NCBI GenBank assembly: GCA_963930645.1
Contig: OZ005654.1
Location: forward strand, 35,773,763-35,837,762
Source: Salticus scenicus
Taxonomy: Eukaryota > Arthropoda > Arachnida > Araneae > Salticidae
Length of the DNA: 64,000 nt
Direction of reading: 5' to 3'
The notes beneath the pieces were generated by a model, which searched no databases, was not told where the DNA came from, and saw nothing but the letters and a program-made list of their open reading frames with translations. This document shows, piece after piece, positions 1 through 9,648 of this stretch (positions are counted from its first letter, which is position 1; each line of letters begins with the position of its first letter). A program made the position numbers and the translations under genes.

Positions 1-417
1 AATACCTCATGCGCAATATACTTTTGTAAAGACAAAAAAGATTGTGATTTATAGTATTAATTTCGTTGAAAATTCTATTTAATATTTTCTAGCTGGAAAA
101 AGCAAAAATAGATATATTTTTCAAAATGTAAAAGAAATCAATATAATTTAATTCAAAATTTTACTTTTATATAATGTAGGTCAAATTATTAAAAGAAGTT
201 TATAATTGAAAATTGAAATGAAGAAAAAAAAAGTTTTTTTCTTTTTATTATTTCAATTTTCTACTTTTTATAAAAGAATATAAGCAAGAATTTTTTTAAA
301 TGATTGTTTGCAGATTTAATTGTTTCATTTTATAAAATTATTCAGTTTAAGAGATAGTCTAATCTATAGTAATAAAATCAAACTTCTGTCTGTAAATTTG
401 TCAGAATCAAAAAATTT

Positions 418-1403
418 TGCGATATCTCCACGTTTCACACACCATGAAAGCCGAAAATGACTTCAGTCTGTGTTATAAAGGGCAAATTCGAGACTTCCCT
501 TTTAGTGCTAAATTTGTCCTGGGAAATTTATGAGAGCTGCAATCACAAAGTTTGGTGCTTGGTTTGTTTATATGTGTCCGATCCCTAAAGTAACAGTATT
601 TATCAAAATTTCCCCCTCCCCTTTTCCCCTGGGGGGGCAAGAAGCAAAAAAAAAAACTCTTGTAAGTATAACTCGACCCCAAATTACTTCATGGGGAAGA
701 AATTGCACATGAGGAGACTAGACTTGAGTATAAATGAAATATTATGTACGATTTTGGAAATCTTGATTTTTACAGGAGGGAGGAGAAAAATCATTTTTTG
801 GGGGGGAAATTAAAAAAATTCTGGATTTTTTAGTAGAGCTCTACTAAAAATGGTACAAAGGTGTTAAAAACAGCCATGTGTCTTCTTTAGGGTATTTACA
901 AAAACATTTTATTTTATTTGGGGGGGGGGGTTATGAATGAGCAAATTTCAGACCCCCCTTTTAGAGCTAAATTTGTATTGGGATTAGCAGTCACGAAATT
1001 TGGTGCGTAAATTATTTATATGCATCCGACACTTATTGTAATGAGATTTTAAGAATTTCCCCGCGCAACTCCTCGGTGTCAGAGGACTATAAACACATGT
1101 AAAATCATGTTTTCCCATTTGAATTTGCTTTAAATTATCTTAAAATGGCGAGTTTTGGAATGTGGATGTTGATTATGTACACTTGGTGGAATTTTGCAAA
1201 ACTTTGAACTTACCCACTGGGGAAGGGGAAGTAAGAAGCGGAGTTTCTGCCGAAGGCAGTGTGGACCCAGACTCCTCATGTTGCAAGTGAGAAAAGTCTC
1301 TACCGAACGCATTGGGAACTTTAACTTAGGTTATTAATAATGATATAGAATTTTGACAACTGAATGAAGTATAGTGCCGAGCGAAGTGGGCAAAGCCTAC
1401 TAG
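418..1403 (+). mobile_element. Helitron-like non-autonomous repeat H1
   Basis: The right end has a hairpin (TGCC at 1375-1378 pairing with GGCA at 1389-1392), eight bases, then CTAG at 1400-1403 followed by T, the Helitron 3' signature. The interior has about two diverged tandem units (near 480-890 and 930-1100), each with a G-run and a block like TTTAGTGCTAAATTTGT. A related block pair lies at 39,600-40,850 on the other strand. The left end near 418 is inferred from similarity to that copy and is approximate. There is no Rep/helicase ORF. Confidence 0.6.
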
Positions 1404-1896
1404 TAATTTAAATATACCAATTATCGAATTGTTCTAATTATTGGATTAAGATATTCACTTCTGATAATTAGTAATTTTTCAGTTTAATTAATTAATTTTT
1501 AAAAAGCTTAAACATTTTTGAAAATTTCTCTTAGAACAATATTTGCTGGAATTTATTTCTGGTGACAAAAAATAATCAAGAATGTTTTTTGGAGAACTAA
1601 ATTTCTTAGAAATTATGAAAATACTTACAAGTATTCCATAATGATAATTTTAAGTTTAAAAATTCTCATTTTAATGTTCTTTACTCATTAGAAATACTTT
1701 AAAGCTTAATTTGCTGTTTTTTGTCACATTCATGAAATTGTTTAATTCTGTAAAAATATGAAATTAGGAAATGTAGAGCTACTCTTATTCTAGTTCCAAA
1801 GAATTGAAAAAAAAAAACTTTTATTCTATAAAAACAAACTATTCTTCAAAAGATGTTGTTGACATATTTGTTTATATTTGTACAAATCTCAATTAT

Positions 1897-2230
1897 CTAA
1901 GGTTGCGGTATCCTGGTCGGTAAGAGCAGCGAGTTCATGATCAAAAGATTGCGGGTTTGGTCCTTGAACTGGCCAAAGACCATCATGTACGCTAATGACG
2001 ACTGGTGCACGTTAAATTCTGCCGTTGTCGCAAAGTCCTCCAAGTTCCCATAAAAAATTATACTTATGGGGGTACCGGAACATGGGCTTAACTCGGCCTT
2101 GATCCGGATCAAAATTTGAGTTCCTGTTGTTTGCTGGTGCTGCCATCTTTTGCCAGCTTCTGGAGCTAAGTCATCTTTCCTCCGTCGTTGGTGCTCCTCT
2201 GAAAAAAGAAAGGCGCTCCCTTACTGTCTT
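1897..2230 (+). repeat. tRNA-derived SINE (family 1)
   Basis: A tRNA-like head has an A-box-like stretch near 1908-1927 (CCTGGTCGGTAAGAGC) and a degenerate B box near 1948-1958 (GGGTTTGGTCC). It is followed by about 250 bp of GC-richer body that codes for nothing. This layout fits a pol III SINE. There is no second copy in the window to define its ends, so the limits are approximate. Confidence 0.5.
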
Positions 2231-2259
2231 AAATCCAGGTAGTTCCACTACTGGGGCTC

Positions 2260-2430
2260 AGATTTTCCGAGTGGCATAAGAAACAACAAACATGATTGTG
2301 AAGTATGAAAGGTCAGGGCTTTCCATTTAACAAGCTGAGAGCCTGGATTCGATTCCCGGCTCTGGCATTTTTCACATAGTTGGTATAAAAATCAACCTTA
2401 TGTTCCACTTTATCTAAATTGAATTTTAAG
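2260..2430 (+). repeat. tRNA-derived SINE (family 2), copy 1
   Basis: A B-box-like motif (GGATTCGATTCC, 2345-2356) is followed by CTCTGGCA and a tail (TTTTTCACATAG, TTGGTATAAAAATCAACC, CACTTTATCTAAATTG). The same tail follows the tRNA-like head at 42,511-42,631 on the minus strand and recurs alone at 44,645-44,690, so this is a dispersed family. The 5' part is degenerate. Confidence 0.6.
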
Positions 2431-2536
2431 AAGTCTCTAATTTTATTATAAGAGTATTCAGAATATTATTCTATTTTAATTCTTATTTGTAACTTTACCC
2501 ATTTTCTTTTAGTAATTTGTCTGAATTTTATTCCAG

Positions 2537-2689
2537 ATTGTAATGAATCTGACCTTCAAAGAAGCTGCGCGAGGTGTGAATAAAGATGTATCTATTAGTA
2601 TTTCTGATACTTGCCCTAGTTGTAATGGATCTCGTTGTCAACCAGGATCAAAACCTATCAAGTGTACATTTTGTAATGGAACTGGAATG
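2537..2689 (+). CDS. DNAJA3: DNAJA3/Tid1 exon: zinc motifs 1 and 2
   Basis: This exon is 51 codons in phase 0, between the acceptor TTCCAG and a donor GTTTGT. It starts IVMNLTFKEAARGVNKDV, the start of the substrate-binding region of type I DnaJ proteins, and matches mitochondrial DNAJA3/Tid1 as I know that family. It then carries the first two zinc-binding repeats, CPSCNGSR and CTFCNGTG. The cysteines are intact, but the first repeat ends in Arg instead of the usual Gly. The protein is a co-chaperone that stimulates mitochondrial Hsp70. The upstream exons encoding the J domain and transit peptide are outside the window. Seven exons in matching phase and order make the assignment firm. Confidence 0.9.
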
Positions 2690-4894
2690 GTTTGTCTAAT
2701 CTAATATTTTACAAAAATAAATTATTACTTTTATTTTTTTTTTGTTGGAATAATTCATTCAAATGCATACGTTAAATTGATATGTGTATCAATTTTAAGT
2801 TTAAATAATTAATGCACAGTTTAAGTGAATCATTAGATGTGAAAATGAGTTATTGAACAGATTTATTGATAATAAAAAGCATACATATACTTAAGGTATA
2901 AAAATTCTACAATGCACACTGGTAAAAAAAAAACTATAATTCCTGCAATCATTTAAATCAGTACTCTTGCGATGATTAGATACCTATAACATGCCTACCA
3001 ATTTATATTTTTATCAAATGTAGAATTTTGATTCTTTTTAAAGTTCAATAACCCACCCAACCATCCAAGCCAAATATATATTTTAATAATAGTACATGTA
3101 TGCCAAGAAGATTTGGAATTAGCGGATATTGTAAACCCAGGTACTTTTAAAATTCAGCATATTTTCATTTTGCTACAAAAGCAAAAGAATTTTCAAACAA
3201 CTGTATTAAAGTTGGCATCTTGATCCATTTTATGTTACATTTGTGTTCATGGGACACTAGTATTCAGAAACAAGTTATTCTAAATTGAGTAACAAATCAT
3301 TTGTAAGGGGGTGGATATTTATTCTAAGTAAAACTGTCCTCTTTTTATAAAGCTTTAATTTATTGTTTATTTATTTATTTAAACTAGTATCGCCCAGTGG
3401 TCGAAACTCGACCATTTTTTTTTTTTTTTTTGCAAAGCGAGGCAAAGCAAAGTTATTGCCTTGTCCTAAACGGAATGCAATTGCAACACAGCTGCGGCAA
3501 TTGTTTGCCGATATTCACTCTAACTGAATCAGCAGAGTTTTACTTAATATAACTATTTCTGTCTGTAGATGTTAGCCTTTCCTGAAATGAGAGAAAATCG
3601 CAACATGAAAACGACCCATGTTGTGTGATACAGCCCAGAAGCTAATAGGTACCATGTCAAACCAAGGCCCAACCAAGTATCAAATTCTGTTAAATTAATT
3701 CGATTGGTTCATAAAGTACAATGTTTGAACAAAAAAAAAAAAAAAAAAAAAAGATTTTTTTCAAAAATGGTCGAATTGAGTTCGGGAAATTTCAAAACGT
3801 GTAACTCTATCGAAAACCGAAAATTTAAAACTTTTCTGAATCTTATATTTTCTACTTACATATGCAGAGGAAAGAATAATAAATCCACTTTTTAAAAAAT
3901 AAAAATAAGTAGTCAATTTCACTTAATTAAAATGCAAGGAAATCTGAAAACGTGTAAATTCATCGAAAACCAGAAATCAAAAGTTTTTATGTATCTTCTA
4001 CTTGCTTCTTCTACCCACAAAAGCTAGCAATAAAGACACTTTTTTAAAAAATAAGTAGCCAATTTCAGTTAATTGAAACGTAAAGAAAGCTCAAAACATG
4101 TAAATTCAGCAAAAAACGTAAATCGGAATTTTTCCCGTATCGTCTACTTATACATGCAGCAGTTAGTACCAAATCCATTTTCCTTTTATTTAGTATATTA
4201 GTTGAATATTTATTGTTTAAATATCACCCTTTGAAATGAAATGTTTATGTTTACATTCAAAACTGGAAGTTTGCCATTTTTTTTTCTGGAGTTTTGTGAT
4301 TTTAAATTAAAATGTTATCAATTTTACAGAAAAAATAACTCAATCAAACACATGTAGACATTAACTTATATAACCTATACCTAAATATCAGAATTAAATT
4401 CGGCAGATAATTTCCGTTATTTTTTAATAATTTTTTACAAAAAATTCAATGGACGATTAACATAGAAAATCTTTTTCATGGCTCCATGGACAGACAGTGA
4501 CGTCATCACTTCGCTTGCGTATAGTGATGCTACATTATACAAATTACTGTGTCTATGGATTTATTTGAGCTTTATGAAATTGCCAGATTTAACAACTTTC
4601 TACTTTTAGGTATTTTGTAATGTAAAGGAATACGTGTATAAAAGGGAAAAATGGGGGAAAATGCATAAAAAATAAATGTATTTTTAAATACCTTCTTGAC
4701 ATCGTAAGAAAATAATATTTGTATTCGCACCTTCCGGCTAACCATACCTTTCGAATGATACTATTTTCAACCCTCTACTCCCATAATTAATATGTTAAAA
4801 AGGGACTACAAATTTTATGCTTGCCTATTAATATATAGATGTTGTGTTCAGTATCAATATATAATGATGTGTTCATTATCTTTTGAAACTGTAG
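2690..4894 (+). other. DNAJA3: DNAJA3 intron with Helitron-like repeat
   Basis: The intron runs from donor GTTTGT to acceptor GTAG. Positions 2690-3383 are AT-rich with nothing recognisable. A Helitron-like element lies at 3384-4170. After it, 4171-4894 is AT-rich and includes a CRE-like TGACGTCA near 4498, which I do not interpret. Confidence 0.75.
3384..4170 (-). mobile_element. Helitron-like non-autonomous repeat H2
   Basis: On the minus strand the element ends with a hairpin (GGTCGA, short loop, TCGACC), then eleven bases, then CTAG at 3384-3387 followed by T. A poly-A tract lies just inside the hairpin. The interior holds three tandem units of about 145-151 bp (centred near 3797, 3948 and 4093), each carrying ACGTGTAA/ACATGTAAA-type blocks and a block with GAAAACC. 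The 5' limit near 4170 is approximate. Confidence 0.6.
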
Positions 4895-5042
4895 GAGTCT
4901 ATATCAACAGGACCTTTTCTTATGAAGTCTACATGCCGTCGATGCCATGGTACTAAAGTTCTCATAAAAAATCCCTGCCCTACTTGTGAAGGCAAAGGCA
5001 CTACAGTTCAGAGAAAGAAAATTACTGTTCCTGTACCTGCAG
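4895..5042 (+). CDS. DNAJA3: DNAJA3/Tid1 exon: zinc motifs 3 and 4
   Basis: The exon encodes ESISTGPFLMKSTCRRCHG and continues through CPTCEGKG to the conserved VPVPAG, ending with one base of a split Gly codon before donor GTATTC. It supplies the third and fourth CXXC zinc motifs of the type I DnaJ zinc domain. All four cysteines are present, but the third repeat ends in Lys where Gly is usual. Together with the previous exon it forms two zinc centres, which in this family help hold unfolded client protein. Reading on past 5042 is intron, although an in-frame ORF runs to 5227. Confidence 0.9.
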
Positions 5043-5146
5043 GTATTCTTTACTTATTTCAACTTTTCGTTAGTCTTTTACTTGCTAAATTCTATTCAGA
5101 AAACATTTATTTATTTTCATATTACTTATCCAGTAAGTTTACATAT

Positions 5147-5542
5147 AGGGTAAGTGCACCAGTGATTGACACTTTTAGAGCAATCTCTGATGTTTTTAAT
5201 GTTCTAGTCATCAGAAAATATTTTTAGAAATCTTAAGTTAGTACATATGGTATGAAAGACATCCAGAACCACATATATGTTCAAATATATACATTTGATA
5301 ACTTTTTTTTTTTTTTTTTTTTTTTTTATGAATCTTTATTTGACACCCACTCAATGTTCCAGTAATTGACACTGCTAGTTATTCATTTTACCAGTTATTA
5401 GTACCCTATGCTCCAGTGTTTGAAAAAAATGTTAAAATTCTTTTTGTAAAATATATGATTTTATTATTTTTCTTATTTATTAATTATTTCGGGATAGGTG
5501 TCAAATACTGGAGCATGCCAATCACTGGAGCACCTACCTTAT
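5147..5542. mobile_element. MITE with imperfect TIRs
   Basis: The left end reads GGTAAGTGCACCAGTGATTG. The right end, read on the other strand, is GGTAGGTGCTCCAGTGATTG. Extra copies of CCAGT.TTGACAC lie just inside both ends. There is no ORF of its own. I could not settle the TSD or the superfamily. Confidence 0.55.
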
Positions 5543-5779
5543 TTCAAATCATAAATTATAAGAAATTTTGTTACTCATTAACAAAAAAAATATGAGTTAT
5601 AATAATTGCCTATGTTACTAACAATAGAGTAGCGCTATAGTTCTTGATAATCCAAAGAATAATATTATATTTCTTTACTGATAAGTAAAAAGGATTTAAG
5701 TCCATTCCATATTCTTGATTTTTCAGGAGACGAAAAATAAAGTTAAACTAATTAAAAACTAATCAGAAGAATCGATTAG

Positions 5780-5870
5780 TTTGGTTGGTTGGTTGTAGGA
5801 TTTATGGCCGATTGACTCCTGATGTGTCCTAGGCCTAGAGGGGGAATGCCCTCCGTGGGGGTCTTTCTAA
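5780..5870. repeat. Short SINE-like retroposon with 13-bp TSD
   Basis: AAGAATCGATTAG at 5767-5779 is repeated at 5871-5883, flanking a 91-bp insert that starts TTTGGTTGGTTGG and is GC-richer than its surroundings. A long direct TSD points to target-primed retroposition. There is no coding capacity. Confidence 0.6.
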
Positions 5871-7445
5871 AAGAATCGATTAGGAAAAAAGGATTATGTT
5901 GATTTATACCCTTTACACCATTCAGTGATTGTCAACCTTCATTTAATAAAGGGAAAATTTTGAATTAAATATTTTATACCAAAGATTAATTCTAAATTTC
6001 TGACTTAAATCTTTTTTTACCAATGGATTTTCTCAAAGACTAAATGACATGGACTTAAATCCTTTATACCAATCGATAGAGAATTTTTTTTCTGAGTCTG
6101 ACTATGTACTTAACTCAAAATCGACATTTTTGGACTTAAATCCTTTATACTTATCAGTACAGATTTATGACTTGCAAGTTTTGTCCACTTTTCTGGTCAC
6201 TGTATATATTTAAATAAATAAAATAAACAAAATTGAATTACTATTTGCTTTCTAATACTTTATAAATAAAAGCTAAAAAGAAAAGAAAATTTATTTAAAT
6301 CGCTCTGAGCCTTGCTTCGGGTACCTGCTGCGTGTAGCAGATGTCACTGCTATGATTTTAAGATAGATATATCTCAGTATCTATTAAACATTTTAGTTTT
6401 GGCACCATGTATTAGCAAGACCTTTTAACATGGTTTTTCTAGCCATTGCTCTCTGAAAATAAAATTATAAGTACAATAAATTTTTAATTATATTACTAAT
6501 AATTTAATTTTAACTAAATTTAAAATTTAGTTTGTTTAATCCTTTTTATTATATTATCATTTTATTGTGATTAATACAATAAATAAATATATTTTTCTTT
6601 CAAATAAAGTAAATAATGAATTGTATAATAGCCACTGCTAAGGAACGTACACGATTGAAATTAAAGAATAAATTTAAGAAAATGAAACAAAAAAAATCAT
6701 GGATCAAATAAAACAGAATTAAGTTCAAAATTGAAAAAAGTCTATATGATCAAATTGAATTTATCCTGAAATTTAATGAAAAAAAAAGGGGTGAAATGAA
6801 GTTTAAAAAAATTACACATGCAGATTTAACATTTTTCTTATATAGGAATTTTAAATACAAAATATTAATAAAAAAAAAAAAAATAAATAAAATAAAAATA
6901 AAGGAGTTTTTTGTCTGTCTGTCTGTCGTCATATGATTTCCCCCCCCCCCCCCCCCCCCCCGCCATGCACATTAACTATACCTTTCAAACTTAAATTCAG
7001 TAAAAAAAAACTCATAGCACAAGTAAAAGTATGCTTCTAAAAATTACCACTTTTAAATTAAAAAGTGTTTGAATTCTTTTGAAAGCACAGAGCTTTCAAA
7101 AATTGAGAAGTTGATTGGAAAAATGGAGGGAGATGCTTTCCTAAAGCAGACAAAATTTTGTAAACTGTTGAAACATGGTATAATCCAACAAACTTTGTAA
7201 TTTAAAAAATTAGAATATGTATACCTTTTTTATTCAGACTAAAATATATATTCATTTGATTTTTGTATTTTTTCTATTTTCTTTGGTTGATTTTTTTAAG
7301 GGCATTTTTTGAAGGGAGACATTTAAGTTCCACTGGAATAAAACATCCGTATGTTTTTAAAAACTAAACATGTTTATCTTGTAAATTTTATGCTTATATT
7401 ATCTTGTCTGAATTATGTTTAAAGCAAAATACGTCTTTAATATAG

Positions 7446-7513
7446 GAGTTGAAGATGGTCAAACTGTTCGTATGCAAATAACAAAACAGAAAGAGCTTTA
7501 TGTGACATTTAAG
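7446..7513 (+). CDS. DNAJA3: DNAJA3/Tid1 exon: start of CTD segment
   Basis: This short exon (two bases completing a Gly codon plus 22 codons) reads GVEDGQTVRMQITKQKELYV and ends TFK before a consensus donor GTAAGT. GVEDGQTVRM is the signature that follows the zinc domain in Tid1-type DnaJ proteins. Phase joins exactly with the exons on either side. The intron after it is 9.6 kb and filled with nested transposons. Confidence 0.9.
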
Positions 7514-8276
7514 GTAAGTATCTTAGTTGTGTAGTTTTATTTTTTATATTTCTTTTGAAAACATAAAATAAAATTATTAGAAGTATGCATTGCTCAAACA
7601 TATTTATCCCGATAATTGCATCTTGAGTTATCCGTGCCTATGTGTTGTAGAAAATATGATATTTGACATGATGTAGTTTGCACTGGTGGCTCCATTTTAT
7701 TATTATTATTATAAACGTTTTTATATATCATATACAACAAAACTGAAAATGGAGAATTTTGAGAATATTAATGATTATTCTCTATTGTAAAAAATAATTA
7801 AAATATAGATTTTTTTTTTTTTTTCTAGCATTATAAATTTTGATATAGTTTTTTTTTTTTTTTAAGGCATAGAAAATTTTTAAAGAATTTCATCTCTAAT
7901 TTTGCATTCCTTATTGAAATATAATAATGTAAAGTATATTGTTTGATCCATTATGTGAAAATTTATATTAGTATGTTATGAAATTTAACTCTTTGTGTCC
8001 TGATGGGATTTTAAAGTTCCATGAGATTTTAAAGCACATAAAATGGAATTTATGGAAGAAATGTGAAAAATACTATGAGGATCAAACATATATGCTTATT
8101 TTTATTTCACTCTATTTCACTCAGGGTTGTTGATTTTTTTTTTTTTTTTCAAAAAAATTGATTTTTTTTATTTAAATCGGATTTTTTTGATTTAAATCAA
8201 GATTTATTTGATTTTAATGATTTTTATTATGTAATCCTACATTATTGTACAACATTTGTATTTTATTATGTGTATA

Positions 8277-8315
<39 letters not shown>

Positions 8316-8993
8316 GCACAATATACACACTATCAATTATTTTACTTAAATTATAAAAATATAAATAATATTCTATTCCCATAGAAAAAATCCATGTAGG
8401 CATTTGTTACCAATATTTTTATTCAACATGGTATCTTAGTAATAAGTGTAATTTTATGGCAATCATAAATGCGGTAGTATGAGCCACTCAACTTGTAGCT
8501 GTATTGAAATAAAGTAAAATCTTACCCACAGTATTGAACATGTAAAATAACTTTGGAAACGGATAATTCAATAGGAAAAATTACATAAAACTGAAGTAAT
8601 GGATTAAGAAAAACAAATTTTTACTTATAGTTTCTAATCAAAATAAAAAGAATAGGGAATTAAAGGGAGAAAAAAATATTATATCCTAAAAAATTCTTAC
8701 TTAAGTTTAACAAATATCATTTGAATCAAGAAATTTTTTTCACACTTTACCCATTAACAGAATTCACATTTTCATTACCATCTTAATACTTTCACTTATT
8801 CTTTTATCTTTTTTTATATTTCAGGGGTCTGTTCAGAGGCAAACCTGGGTCCATTGAAGGACTTTTCACAAAATTTTACATCTTAAAAAAGGACCCTTCA
8901 CAAAATTATTTATCCCAAAACAGGACCACTCACAAAAATTTTTAGCCTAAAAAAGATCCCTTCACAAAATTTTTCTCCTTAGACCTTTGATAA

Positions 8994-9615
8994 TGTTACG
9001 AAATTGTAAATAATTGTGTTTATTTTTGTATAAATTCTTTCAAAGAGGCTTAGTAAGTTGATAAAGTGCTAATTTTGTGCATTTCTAGTCGTTTTAGCGT
9101 TGAAATAGCCTTATTTTCCCTTAAAAACGCATTAAAAAGCCCCAGTAATGCAAGTAATGGATTTGGCGCCAAATTTGGCGACTTTTTCCCACCTTGGCGA
9201 TTTTTTTTGGCGACCTTGGCGAGAAAATCCTTATATGGGATATACCAAATATGGAAGCTGTAAGTTGATTGGTTGACCACTTTCTAGAGTTTTCTCGAAA
9301 CATCTGGGCTCCATGGAACAGCATATAAGGAGCGCTTCCTCGCCAAGGCAGTCAGAGTCAGTCCAGTTCAGTCTTCAGCCAGCTTCGCTAGAACCTCTTT
9401 GAGAGAGATTTGCTTCAAGTGTTTTTGCTATACAGTTTGTACTGTGGATTTGCTATTGACAGCTGTTGTTTAAGCTGTGTTTACTGTTTGAATTGAAGCT
9501 GATACTTGGTTTATAGACCTGTATTTTTCTGGAACTTTCTGTGAATAAATTACTGAATTTTTGTACGTTTGGCCTTTCATTCTCAGACAACTCACGAATC
9601 CCCAAGTACGCAACA
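8994..9615 (+). repeat. 5' LTR
   Basis: Starts TGTTACGAAATTG and ends GTACGCAACA. A TATA-like ATATAAGG near 9323-9330 precedes initiator-like TCAGT repeats near 9350-9375, where transcription probably starts. A polyadenylation signal AATAAA is at 9544-9549. Four closely spaced TTGGCGA blocks near 9174-9213 may be regulatory. Confidence 0.92.
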
Positions 9616-9619
9616 TTTC

Positions 9620-9637
9620 TGGTGTCAGAAGTGGGAT
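9620..9637 (+). promoter_or_regulatory. Primer-binding site, tRNA-Leu type
   Basis: Four bases after the 5' LTR the sequence reads TGGTGTCAGAAGTGGGAT. It is complementary to the 3' end of a metazoan tRNA-Leu (CCA plus TGACA and the T-stem region) as I know that tRNA. Minus-strand DNA synthesis would start here. Confidence 0.75.
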
Positions 9638-9648
9638 TTTGTCTGTGA

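Larger units (their letters stand above)
1..2536 (+). other. DNAJA3: DNAJA3 intron (3' part), repeat-filled
   Basis: No coding exon is visible before the splice acceptor at 2535-2536. The stretch contains a Helitron-like repeat (about 418-1403), a tRNA-derived SINE (about 1897-2230) and the tail of a second SINE family (about 2260-2430). Positions 1-417 and 1404-1896 are plain AT-rich sequence in which I see nothing. The J-domain exons expected upstream of the next exon are not in the window. Confidence 0.7.
5043..7445 (+). other. DNAJA3: DNAJA3 intron with a MITE and a short retroposon
   Basis: The intron contains a TIR-bearing MITE (about 5147-5542), a 91-bp retroposon with a 13-bp TSD (5780-5870), and a 21-base poly-C run near 6941-6961. 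The rest (5871-7445) is AT-rich with no gene or recognisable element. Confidence 0.7.

Noticed and set aside
5043..5227. Extension of the DNAJA3 exon reading frame past VPVPA
   Set aside because: The residues lose all similarity to the family after Gly, a GT donor is present at 5043, and the split codon matches the next exon at 7446.
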